Source: Stentor coeruleus
Taxonomy: Eukaryota; Ciliophora; Heterotrichea; Heterotrichida; Stentoridae
Assembly: GCA_001970955.1 (NCBI GenBank)
Contig: MPUH01000709.1
Location: forward strand, 1 to 39,348
Length of the DNA stretch: 39,348 bases
Direction: 5' to 3'
A program made the translations under genes and the position numbers. Of this stretch, positions 28,937 through 38,118 are shown in pieces. The notes beneath the pieces were generated by a model. It did not search any database and had not been told where the DNA came from. It worked only from the letters and a program-made list of their open reading frames with translations. Each line of letters begins with the position of its first letter. Position 1 is the first letter of the stretch.

Positions 28937-29179
28937 TTAACTATTTTTATCATTAAATTCCTGAGTTGCTAAAGCTGCTAATAAATCTAAGCAAGGGATA
29001 GCTGATAAACGTGTTTGATACTCATGCCATATAGACTGTATCGTACTATAAAGAGTAATTGAGCTATCGTTTAGTTCATTTAAATTCTTTTCCAGGTCTT
29101 CAGATTCATCATCTGAGTATTTTGTTGTTGTGTTGTTATCTTTAATGCACTTTTTCGATACACTTTTATCACTTCTCAT
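28937..29179 (-). CDS. Small hypothetical protein, 80 aa
   Basis: I do not recognise it. The first half is charged and Asp/Ser/Asn-rich (KYSDDESEDLEKNLNELND). The second half looks like an amphipathic helical pair (IQSIWHEYQTRLSAI, then CLDLLAALATQEF), which suggests a folded subunit of a complex rather than random sequence. The start is the first ATG of the frame, and the upstream flank (29180-29720) shows the C-rich sense-strand composition seen before other genes, which supports a real gene. The stop is TAA. Confidence 0.55.
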   Translation of the reverse strand: MRSDKSVSKKCIKDNNTTTKYSDDESEDLEKNLNELNDSSITLYSTIQSIWHEYQTRLSAIPCLDLLAALATQEFNDKNS

Positions 29180-29920
29180 AAGATAATTTTATCGCCATAT
29201 AAACAAAGGTAAAATATCATGTCTTAAAGAAGGTATTTAGAGTGGAAATTTGGTGTAAGTTTTTTAATATTAGAATGGTAGGTTTATTATGATGATAGTT
29301 TTTTTGAAGAAGTTTTCATCAACATGGTAAGCGAAAAAGGTTCGCCAAATTGAGGTTTTTATATGATTTTTTTTATTTTTTCAAGATGATTTTGATGACT
29401 AAAAACCTTATTTGCGTTATTGTTGTTATTTTACTTAAGAATTGTGATTTGGAAGGCTAGAAGGATGTATAAAATACTTATAGACACAAGCTTTTAAGTT
29501 CCATATTTAAACCATATCTAAACTTTTGCTTATATGATCTGCTAAAAATTACCTTGTTGTTGTAGTGGTTTAAAAGAAGTTATTTTATATATAATTTATT
29601 ATTGGGGAATAAGATGTGATAGATTTGTAGAGAGTTTATAGATAAAAAGGTTTTTTATTGAGGATATAAAAGAAATAGTAGAGAATTAAGATTTATATGT
29701 AGGAGGGCTTAAAAAAAAATAAGTAACATTCAAATCTTATCATTAAAAAATCCTCATACAAAAAACAACAAAAGCAATTCCTAATTCTTACAACACATTA
29801 AATACTAAATAAAAACATAAAAAATTTGGGAAAAAAAGCTAAAAACCTAATAAAACACCCTGATAAAAATGCTTCAACCCAAAGTACAGCGCTTATGGTA
29901 TAAACTCTTACCTAAAATAA
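29180..29920. other. Divergent intergenic region with a sharp strand-composition switch
   Basis: No gene seen. Up to about 29715 the plus strand is G-rich (upstream of the minus-strand gene at 29179). From about 29725 to 29900 it is C-rich with almost no G (upstream of the plus-strand GAF gene). The switch occurs within some 20 bases. A TATAAA stands at 29899-29904, 17 bases before the ATG at 29921. Confidence 0.55.
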
Positions 29921-31204
29921 ATGGCAAAATTATCATCATCAGAACAAGAATATCTTATGACCCACGAAATCGATAAGCTTTTTGAATCTATGATGGAATC
30001 TCTAGTCTTAGAAAAACCCAATGATCCAAGGGCTTTCTTAGCTCAGCATCTAACAAAACAATCCCTTCTTTCCTTCCAAGATATTTGCCACTTACTTGAA
30101 GCTTTCAAACAAGTTTCAGCAGCCACATCTCCACTTTCTGCATCAACAAAAATAATCGACCTAGTCTGTTCATTGCTTCATTGTGACCGTGCATCTTTAT
30201 TTCTTCATGATTCACTTCATAACCTTTTACGTATGGTTGTAGGTAAAGAAGCTCGAGGAATTGTTTTAGCAGAAAACTCAGGGTTTACTTGGAAAGTATT
30301 TAAATCAAGACAAATTGTTAATATACAAGATGCGTATTCAAACCCAAGTTTTGATGCATCTGTAGATATTACAACTGGATATAAAACTGAAAATATGTTG
30401 GGTGTTCCAATAAATGATTCACAAGGAAATGTTATTGGCGTGTTGTTAGCTTTGAATAAACACTCAGGGAATTTTTCTAAAAAAGATGAGGCTGTGCTTA
30501 TGCAGTTGTCTAATCAGGCTGGAGTTGTTATAAAAAATGCAATTTATTATCAAAAAGCGATAAATAATGAATTGAAGTCGAAAGCGTTGTTGAAGTTTGT
30601 TAGGCAGATTAATAAAGATGCTCCTGGGCAGTCATTGGCTGTTGAGTTGGTTACAAAGGCTAAAGATCTTTTACAAGCTGAGACTTGTAATATTTTTATG
30701 GTTGATTATGCTGGAGACCTACTTGTACCTATTGCTACTGACTCACCTTATGATTACCGCTTACCACTCAGTAGCGGAATTCTTGGCCAATGCGTGAAAA
30801 ACGCTGAAATCATAAACATCGACCATAACAACTCTAGGTTTTCAAGAGAATTTGATGAGAAATTCGGGTATATCACTGAAACTTTACTTATTGTCCCAAT
30901 AAAAATTGAAAGTAGAGTCGTTGGTTTAGTTCAAATTACTAATAAACAATCAGATGCAATGTTTGGAGATGTTAAAATTTACTCAAAATTCGATGATGAT
31001 GATGTTGAATTACTTATGACTTTCAATGAAATACTAGGGAAGAAACTTGAAAAACTTTTTGATAGTTTTAGTAAGAAAACTAATAAAGGAGATGATCGAG
31101 CTGTTAATTTTCAAAGTAGCTTTGGTAAGATTAGGTATAAGACACAAGAATTGCCTGAAGGAGCTATAAAGGAAAGTGAAGAGGAAGATGATATTAAGGT
31201 TTAG
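29921..31204 (+). CDS. Tandem GAF-domain protein without catalytic domain, 427 aa
   Basis: GAF-A spans about residues 75-215 (DLVCSLLHCDRASLFLHD, GFTWKVFKSRQIVNI, NMLGVPINDSQGNVIGVL). It ends in NK-HSG-NF-SKK-DE, which fits the NKxnFx3DE motif of cyclic-nucleotide-binding GAF domains of phosphodiesterases and cyclases. GAF-B spans about residues 225-390 (CNIFMVDYAGDLLVPIATDS, SSGILGQCVKNAEIINI, LIVPIKIESRVVGLVQITNK) with a less complete version of the motif. No phosphodiesterase HD domain, cyclase or kinase follows; the tail is acidic and about 35 residues long. The protein may be a free-standing cyclic-nucleotide sensor that acts on a partner. It is convergent with the zinc-finger gene at 31717. 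Confidence 0.88.
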   Translation: MAKLSSSEQEYLMTHEIDKLFESMMESLVLEKPNDPRAFLAQHLTKQSLLSFQDICHLLEAFKQVSAATSPLSASTKIIDLVCSLLHCDRASLFLHDSLHNLLRMVVGKEARGIVLAENSGFTWKVFKSRQIVNIQDAYSNPSFDASVDITTGYKTENMLGVPINDSQGNVIGVLLALNKHSGNFSKKDEAVLMQLSNQAGVVIKNAIYYQKAINNELKSKALLKFVRQINKDAPGQSLAVELVTKAKDLLQAETCNIFMVDYAGDLLVPIATDSPYDYRLPLSSGILGQCVKNAEIINIDHNNSRFSREFDEKFGYITETLLIVPIKIESRVVGLVQITNKQSDAMFGDVKIYSKFDDDDVELLMTFNEILGKKLEKLFDSFSKKTNKGDDRAVNFQSSFGKIRYKTQELPEGAIKESEEEDDIKV

Positions 31205-31716
31205 GAATAATTAAGTTTTATATGTCGTGAGAAATTTAAGATTTTAAGAATATTAGGATTTTGTAGGAGAATTAGATTGAATTTGATAATTGGGGATGAT
31301 AATTGTAGTAAGGATTAGGTGAAATTATCATAAAATATTATAGTTGGAAGGGAAAAAGACCATTGAGGGAAATTGATTTTATGGGATAGGAGAAAATTTG
31401 GGATTTTTGAAAGTGAGTGTTAGTTTACTGTATTAAATTGAGATTGTTTATGATTTTATAGAATGTTTTGGTTTTTAATATAACACAACTAATACTAACT
31501 AATACTAATACTAATATAACACTCTAATTAATCTTATTATAAAATTCAATAATTCACAGCCCCTACTCCTCATCCCCAAAACCCAACAACTTTTTCTCTC
31601 CATCCACTCCAAAACTCTTCAATTATTCCATTCTCATTCCCAGCTTATCAAAAACACTAAAATTCAAACTCCCATAAAATTAATACCAAAACCATCATGC
31701 AAAACCAAAACCAATA
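31205..31716. other. Convergent intergenic region with strand-composition switch and a short ACTAAT-type repeat
   Basis: No gene. From 31205 to about 31470 the plus strand is G-rich; from about 31480 to 31715 it is C-rich and almost free of G. The switch lies between the two convergent 3' ends. At about 31488-31520 there is a short irregular run of CTAATA/ACTAAT units. Confidence 0.55.
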
Positions 31717-32352
31717 TTATTTACTATATTTTAAATTACTTTGATGAATCTTAGTTCTTAAATGCGCTTTATATGATCTTTTCTTTATTTTCTTATGACA
31801 AATCTCACAATACATTAATTCCTGTTTAAACTCTTTTATCTTATCCCCAGTTTCTTCTTCAACTTTTGGGAATTCAATAAACAGTCCTGATTCATGAGGA
31901 ATTCCTTGTACAGATATCGGTGAATCAACAAAACCAGTTTCAAGTCTACCTCCAGGACTTCTTTGAGGAGAAGCATCACTAGAATGTGAAGGATCAGGAA
32001 AAAAAGGTGAGGCTAATGAACCATTAGGTGTATTATCAATATGTAAAGACTCAGTCTGTAAGACATCACCAGAAAAAGTAATTTTAGACACAGGAATGTT
32101 GATTTCAATATCAGTGTTTCGATATTTCAAAGTCTTACACTGAGGTTGTTTACACATGTCCAATTCTTCAAGTGAAGGAGTCACAGTCAAAGATGGAGGG
32201 ACTAGTAAATTTACAGTGTCTGACGAAGATTTTATAGGATTGGCATCATCAAGGTCAGGGTCTAAAGAACTTGTATTGCGGATAAGTGAATCTTTGGTCT
32301 GAGTTATAATTACACCAATTTTTAGTTGGCCACTAACTTGGCTTATTTGCAT
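31717..32352 (-). CDS. C2H2 (U1-like) zinc-finger protein, 211 aa
   Basis: The first 165 residues are Ser/Pro/Asp-rich and probably disordered, with SP sites. The C-terminus carries a single zinc finger, CEICHKKIKKRSYKAHLRTK with a further His (IHQ). Its spacing C-x2-C-x12-H-x5-H resembles the U1C/matrin type found in RNA-binding proteins. The ATG lies only 13 nt downstream of the stop of the PP2A B56 gene on the same strand. I looked for a 15- or 16-nt intron that would fuse the two and found none. Promoter and 5' leader must therefore lie inside the neighbour's 3' end, or the two are co-transcribed. Nucleic-acid binding is likely; the target is unknown. Confidence 0.75.
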   Translation of the reverse strand: MQISQVSGQLKIGVIITQTKDSLIRNTSSLDPDLDDANPIKSSSDTVNLLVPPSLTVTPSLEELDMCKQPQCKTLKYRNTDIEINIPVSKITFSGDVLQTESLHIDNTPNGSLASPFFPDPSHSSDASPQRSPGGRLETGFVDSPISVQGIPHESGLFIEFPKVEEETGDKIKEFKQELMYCEICHKKIKKRSYKAHLRTKIHQSNLKYSK

Positions 32353-32365
32353 ATTTAGTTTTATG

Positions 32366-34012
32366 TTAGAGAATATAAGGGGATGAGTATTTTGCAGGGA
32401 TTTCTAGGAAGGTTGGATCAAGGGATTGGGCTTTAGCTGTTAAAGCATCCCATTTAGATTCAATAATGACTCTATTTGCTTGTTGATAGTTTGAAGAGGT
32501 TTTTAAACTTTGAGCTTGGGTAAATGAGTTGGGGTTAAGGCTTTGAAGAAAGGATTTGAAGTCTTGGATATAATTAGAAAAGGTTTCAGAGGTGAAAGAT
32601 GAATGTGAGGGAAGGGGTAAAGGAATTATTAGGTTGCAAGCATGGGAAGAATTTGACGAGAGGATTTGTTGGAAAAACTCGTTGTGGAGTAGGGTATAAG
32701 CTTTTTGGGCAACTTGGAGATGAGGACCGGATAAGCATTTGTAGATTCTGAGGAGAAGTTTATCAAAAATATGTCCTAAACGATTGGGTTCCACAAGTCT
32801 TATCGCTTCCTGGAGTTCTTCAATAAAAAGAAGTTCTTTATTCGAATTACCAAATGGCCAGTATCTCAAAAGACATTCTAAGAGCTTTAAAGATAAAGTA
32901 AAGTCTTTACTTAAGTACACATTTATAACTTGGTTCAATTGAGGAATATAGTTTTCTGCTTGAGAACCTTTATATAAAGGTAAGATTATTTTACTGAACT
33001 CATTAATAAACTCTTCTTTTAAAGGAATTGAATGATTTTTAATTAGCATACCTTTAATAGCCAAAAATTCATTAACCCCATTAAAATCCTTATTAAAATA
33101 CCCAATATCAATAAGACACTCATCAATCATACTCTTTATCATATTTCTTTTTGGAACTATTTTTGTATAAAACCCTCCGATTATTTCCATAAGTAATGCT
33201 CGTTCCATTGAGTTTTCTGAATCTAAAAGATAGAAAAGTTCAGAAAAAAACCTTTTGTCAATAAATGGTCTCAGATCTTTACAGGTGTATATTTCGTTTG
33301 TTGAAAGGTTTTTAAGGATACGGTATACAAGATGGACATACACCCAGTCTTCTGATTCTAGATCGGAATTTAGTTTCATGCCCAGGTCGTCCATTGTTAT
33401 TTGGCTAGTAAGCTCGTGCTTTGCTGATAAAGGTCTGAAAATGTTATTTTCAATCATTTTAAAAACTTCTTTAAGATGTGGTAATGATATAATTTTAGCT
33501 TTGTTAGGATCTTCGATATACCCACACAAGATATTGAGTCCTTGTATTTTTGCTTCTTTAGCTTGAATACTGGTAGAGGTTTTTGAGTAGTAGGATTTTG
33601 TTGATGATATTTGTAAAGCTCTTAAAAATATGTTTGTTTCATCTAATTTTGGATCTTTGGGTATTTGTATAGGATGGTGAGGGATGGGTGAGTTGGATTG
33701 ATAATCTTTTTTTTGGGTTGGGCTTTTAGATTTAGGTTTTTTTTGGATGTCTTTTGGAATTGGGCTTTTGCTTTTGTCTTTTTTTGCATTTGGGCTTTTT
33801 TTGTCTTCTTTTATAACTGGGCTTTTAGTTTTGTTTTCTGGTTTCGAGCTTTTTTCATCCTCTTTTACACTGCTTCTTGGCTGTCGTATTGGGTCTTCTT
33901 TAGTCTGAGCTTGAGGTTTCACCCCTTTTATTGGGCTTTTGGCCTGTTTTTTTCCTCCTAAATTTTTTTTCATTTTAATAATTACTTTATGATCTGCGAA
34001 AGTAGTAATCAT
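32366..34012 (-). CDS. PP2A regulatory subunit B56 (PPP2R5-like), 548 aa
   Basis: A long basic N-terminal tail (about residues 1-115) repeats KSP-type units separated by Lys/Asp (KSPIPKDIQKKPKSKSP and similar) and may be phosphorylated or bind microtubules or chromatin. Residues 125-450 form the pseudo-HEAT-repeat B56 core, with marks such as LYRIL-like repeats, HSIPLKEEFINEFSKIILPL, YIPQLNQVINVYLSKDFTL, LLRYWPFGNSNKELLFIEEL and SGPHLQVAQKAYTLLHNEF, all in family order. B56 subunits bind the PP2A A-C core and recruit LxxIxE substrates, acting in chromosome segregation and signalling. The start at 34012 is the first ATG; an alternative Met lies 13 codons in. The stop is 13 nt before the next gene. 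Confidence 0.93.
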   Translation of the reverse strand: MITTFADHKVIIKMKKNLGGKKQAKSPIKGVKPQAQTKEDPIRQPRSSVKEDEKSSKPENKTKSPVIKEDKKSPNAKKDKSKSPIPKDIQKKPKSKSPTQKKDYQSNSPIPHHPIQIPKDPKLDETNIFLRALQISSTKSYYSKTSTSIQAKEAKIQGLNILCGYIEDPNKAKIISLPHLKEVFKMIENNIFRPLSAKHELTSQITMDDLGMKLNSDLESEDWVYVHLVYRILKNLSTNEIYTCKDLRPFIDKRFFSELFYLLDSENSMERALLMEIIGGFYTKIVPKRNMIKSMIDECLIDIGYFNKDFNGVNEFLAIKGMLIKNHSIPLKEEFINEFSKIILPLYKGSQAENYIPQLNQVINVYLSKDFTLSLKLLECLLRYWPFGNSNKELLFIEELQEAIRLVEPNRLGHIFDKLLLRIYKCLSGPHLQVAQKAYTLLHNEFFQQILSSNSSHACNLIIPLPLPSHSSFTSETFSNYIQDFKSFLQSLNPNSFTQAQSLKTSSNYQQANRVIIESKWDALTAKAQSLDPTFLEIPAKYSSPYIL

Positions 34013-34343
34013 TTCTAAAAGTGGCTTATTATACTTTTAAACTGATAAATTTTTTAAAGATGTTTTACGAAAGTGTTTTTATTATAGGTTTAAAAGCTAA
34101 TAGGTCTACCTTTTATATTAAAAAAAATAAGATTTAGAATGAGTATTTTGCCATAAAAAATAGTTTTTAAGGAGAAAAATATTAATTTATATATTATTAA
34201 ATGATATAATCATCTTATCTCTAATTTGATTAGGTATTTGTATAAAAGTTGTGATGCTATGAAAAAATTCAGATTTATTGAAAGTTTTATAAAGATACAA
34301 AAAAAAAACTAAAACTAATAAACTATACTTAAACTAACTACTT
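34013..34343. other. Intergenic, nothing seen
   Basis: AT-rich DNA between the 3' end of a RING gene and the 5' end of the B56 gene, both minus strand. No frame, repeat or RNA gene recognised. Confidence 0.5.
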
Positions 34344-35918
34344 TTATTCTTGAATCTTAAACAGTTTAAGTGAGTTCTTACAATTAGGACATAATTTTTC
34401 AGAGTTTTGTGAATTACTTAACCATTGTGATAAACAATTAGGATGATAAATATGCTTACAAGGTGTTATCACAACATAATCTCCTTCATTAATCACAACA
34501 AGATCAATCACACAATATAAATCCCCTAAAACTTCAGTGCCTTTATAAAACTTTTCTGGCTCTAAAATAATCATTGTTTCCGATTCTGATTCTGTAACTC
34601 TTCTATTACGTCTATTATTTGTCCTGATTTTATATACAATAATGCTATGTGTGAATTACCATATTAACATCGATAATATAGGTAATGATATCGTTAAAGA
34701 TATCAAAACAATATATTTATTACTTTTTGATTCATGACTACTAATACAATCTTCATCATTAAGACATTTCTCATTACAATTTCCATCAGACATCATAAAA
34801 GAATAGCATTCTTTATATATTTCTAAACATTTAAGTTGAGAATATCCACAAGAAGAACTATTACAATATATTGAACAAACATTATCAGTTAAATCAGAAT
34901 ACTTACAATTTGCATTACATAAAATAGGACAGTTTTCATTAGGAACTTTTGAACTTAAACAGTATATTTCTTGTAAGGGTAAACCTGGCCAATAGAAATT
35001 CAGGTTATTTATTCTGTAAAATCCTGTGCTTAATGTATTTAATTCTGCTTTTTTTAGTACTTCATAGTTTATATTCCCTGAAAACCCATATTTAATAGCT
35101 AAATTGTATGAACATAATAAAGTATAATTTTGAAAACATATGTTTGTAAGATCGTCAAGATAGTCTATAAAAAGCTTTTGAGGTTTATTTGATTGAGAAA
35201 TTTCGTTGTAAAAACTTTGAGACAAAATACTGTTTGTTAGTATTTCAGAACCAGTTGAATTGTTGGTGTTTTTTAAACAGTAATAGTTTGATTCAAAGAA
35301 AATACAGTCTTCAGTTAGACTCATGAACTCAGAATAGTTGGAATACTGGAAAGTAAATGAAGAATTTGAAATAGAAAGTTTTAGAGTTTTATATAGAGAT
35401 ACATAGCTTTCTATATATTTTTTATCGTTTTCGTGATAACCTGAAATCACTAGCTGAGCTTCAGGAACTTCTGTTTGAATATAATCATAAGTATAAGAAA
35501 TCCATATATTTTTATAGTATGCAAAGTAAAAAGTATAAACAAATCTAGGGATCATTAAGATGACAATATTCATATTATCAACTTCAAAGTTATAACTTGG
35601 TAGCATAACAAAGTTTATATTATCTTCAAGTGAAAGTAGTAATAATAGTTTTACACCTGAAATATAGAACTTATAAGCAAGATCTGAAAATGAACAATCT
35701 GAATAATATAGGATTAAAGGTATTTCATGATCTTCATAAGTTGTAGAAGGTGCACAATTTCTATGGCTTGCAGAAACAATTTTGCCATATATTGAATAAA
35801 GTCCAGGACTTCCAAAAGATGCATAGCCTACATTGAAAGAAAGATCTGATAACTCATCTGGACTATGTATTTTTAAAGTGCTAAATACGCCTGTAAGTAA
35901 ATAAAAGATAACAAGCAT
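34344..35918 (-). CDS. PA-TM-RING-type E3 ubiquitin ligase candidate, copy 1 (519 aa, one 15-nt intron)
   Basis: Exons are 35918-34660 and 34644-34344. A signal peptide (MLVIFYLLTGVFSTL) is followed by a protease-associated-like region (YSIYGKIVSASHRNC, KFYISGVKLLLLLSLED), a long lumenal part, and a Cys-rich, LNR-like block near residues 320-395 (CNANCKYSDLTDNVC, CNSSSCGYSQLKCLE, MSDGNCNEKCLNDEDC). The single membrane span crosses the intron. The cytosolic RING-H2 is C-x2-D-x14-C-x-H-x2-H-x2-C-x14-C-x2-C, starting at CVIDLV. The second zinc ligand is Asp instead of Cys. Animal relatives of this plan (RNF13, GRAIL) ubiquitylate endosomal membrane cargo. It is the most diverged of three tandem copies and the only one with the intron. 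Confidence 0.85.
34645..34659 (-). other. 15-nt intron in RING copy 1
   Basis: The sense strand reads GTAATTCACACATAG: GT, AG and A at position 10. It contains an in-frame TAA. Its removal joins the membrane span to the RING exon in frame (TG|C, Cys). Copies 2 and 3 have no intron here. Confidence 0.93.
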
Positions 35919-36422
35919 TTATTATAGGCATTTCATTTAGATTTTTATGATTATGCTTATAAAAAAATTAAGAGAAAGTAGTTGATTCAGTGTATGCTAA
36001 TAAAATTTCCTTATGTATATCTGTTTTTGCATTTGCTACATATTTTGTGTGTTTTAGTTAGATTAACTTAAATGGGTCTCTTATTTAATATAACTATGTA
36101 TATATTATTTTAGTGTGCTTATCTAATAAAATAATCCCCATCACTTTAAAAATAATCATCCTGATTGATTTCTTAATAAACTAGATAGGTTCTTTCAACA
36201 ATTCAACTTTTTTTTTCATTCAATTAAAATTTAGGCATTAGAATAAAGTTGAAGAATAGTTAAGAAATAAAAATTAATTTTTGAATTTTTGAATGCAAAT
36301 ATCAGGAAAACTGTTCAAAGTTATATAAATCTTTATTAAACAGGCTTAATTTATATTAAAAAGTACTTATAATTATCACTTTTAGTCAAATCTAGTTAAA
36401 ATATAGCTAATAATATTTTTTT
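35919..36422. other. Intergenic between RING copies 1 and 2, nothing seen
   Basis: AT-rich, no convincing frame or repeat. The spacer between copies 2 and 3 is much shorter (185 bp), which fits a more recent duplication of that pair. Confidence 0.5.
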
Positions 36423-37933
36423 CTAAAATTTAAAGTTGACTAAAATGCTTTTGCAAACAGGACAATTTTTTTCTATGCTATTATTTTCATTTTTTAGCCA
36501 TTCTTTAAAGCACTCTCTATGGAATATATGATTGCAAGGAGTTATCACAGATAAATCATGGTCTTCAATTTCTTTTAAGTCTAAAATGCAAATTTTTTCT
36601 TTGAAGGCAGTTTCTTTAGTCAGATTTTTTAACTGTTTTCTTTTTTCGATATCTGCTTTTTTCTTATTATAGTTATTCTTTATAATAAGAACAAAAATAA
36701 TTGTTATAGAACATAGCCAGAGAATACCACATGGGATGAATATTGATAGCATAATTATTTCAGTATTTGTATATTGAGAATCAGTATCACAATCACTATC
36801 ATTTTCACATCCGAAATTACAATTCCCATCATTTATCATAAAACTATAGCAATTGTTTCCTTCTACTTCAAGACAATGCATATTAGAATAACCGCAAGAA
36901 GTTGTGTTGCATTTAGGGAAGCATTTTTTTAAAGATTGGACTTCATAAGGGCATTCATCACTGCAATAAACACAATTACTTGGTGGGCTATTAAAACTTG
37001 CACAATATCCAGATTCAAATGATTTCCACCATGGAAAAGACACTTTGTTTATACTAATTTGCCCAAATGGATATTTTGTATAAAAAGCATATTTAATCAA
37101 ATCTTCATTAGTTTCATTTTTTCCACCTCTATTGATAATAGTGTTAATATTGCATTCAATACTATAATCATCAGCACAATTATCGTACATTTCTATTAAA
37201 TATTCTAAAAAAATCTTAATAGAATTATCTTCTTGAGGTAAGGATTTGTAATAAGTTAATGAGGCTATTGAATTAGCTAATATTGTATAACCTGTAATAT
37301 TTGCTAATGGATAAGTGCAAATTAATTTATAATTAGAGCTGATACAGTTATCATAGTATGGCCATACAAGATCTGAAAATAATATTTGGACATTAAAGTT
37401 TTCATATTTGATTTGATATTTTGTGGCAAGTTTNCCTGATCTTGATCACGATAACCACTTAGTAATAATTCGACAAAAGGAATGTCAGATTTAACATAAT
37501 CAAATTCATATGAAATCCATGTATTTGAATAATCAGTTAGAATACTATTAAAATAATAATTAGTGAATAGAACTGTGAAATCGTTGTAATCGAAATCTTT
37601 AAATGGATTTTTTCCTATTAACTCTTGATAAGCATTATATGAATCATATACAATAAAAATCTTGAATCCTTTCATATATAAGCTTTTTATTATATCGTTA
37701 ATTGCACAATCATAATATTCTATGTAAATAACTGTATTGGGTAATAAATTTTTATCAATTTGGCATTTAGTCGGGTTTATTGCCTCAATTCTACCGTAAA
37801 TAGGACTAATTGCAGGATTTCCATAGTTTGTTATATAATATGATACCTCTTCTTCCACTATTGAGTCTGGGCTGTGAATATGGATTTTGGCTAGAGTGAA
37901 TCTAACCAAAAAGTTCATCAAAAAATATAGCAT
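36423..37933 (-). CDS. PA-TM-RING-type E3 ligase candidate, copy 2, frame interrupted at an N
   Basis: The start is at 37933 with a signal peptide (MLYFLMNFLVRFTLA). A PA-like region follows (ISPIYGRIEAINPTKC, YMKGFKIFIVYDS), then a lumenal part, a Cys-rich LNR-like block (CFPKCNTTSCGYSNMHCLE, FMINDGNCNFGCENDSDC), a membrane span (IIMLSIFIPCGILWLCSITI) and RING-H2 beginning CILDLKEIEDHD with the same Asp in place of the second Cys. The frame breaks only at the N at 37434. On its 3' side the frame KLATKYQIKYENF continues to the RING without a stop. Compared with copy 3, roughly 25-27 bases (about nine residues) are missing at the N, so I regard it as one gene with an assembly gap. The stop is TAG. 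Confidence 0.82.
37434..37434. other. N marking lost coding sequence in RING copy 2
   Basis: Unlike the other four N positions, no direct repeat flanks this one. Alignment with copy 3 (around 39118-39155) shows about 25-27 missing bases, and the frame shifts here. It reads as a short unresolved gap. Confidence 0.75.
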
Positions 37934-38118
37934 AAATTATAAATGTCAAACTCAAATAAAATATTCAGCAAGTATAATATAAGGAAATAATCAAAATGAA
38001 TAAGAGTCGAGATAAGAAAAAATAAATTCACTTATTTTTTAGGAAATATTATCCGAGTGTACTTATAAATCATTACATTTAGTAATGCAAGTTAAAAATA
38101 TAGCTAATACTAACTTTT

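Noticed and set aside
32340-32480. B56 and zinc-finger frames as one gene through a 16-nt intron
   Set aside because: The frames differ by one, as such an intron would require, but no GT...AG segment of 15-16 nt exists near the junction.
33698-33961. Plus-strand Phe/Trp-rich hydrophobic frame
   Set aside because: Antisense of the KSP-rich tail of the B56 subunit, which mirrors into Phe/Leu/Trp codons.
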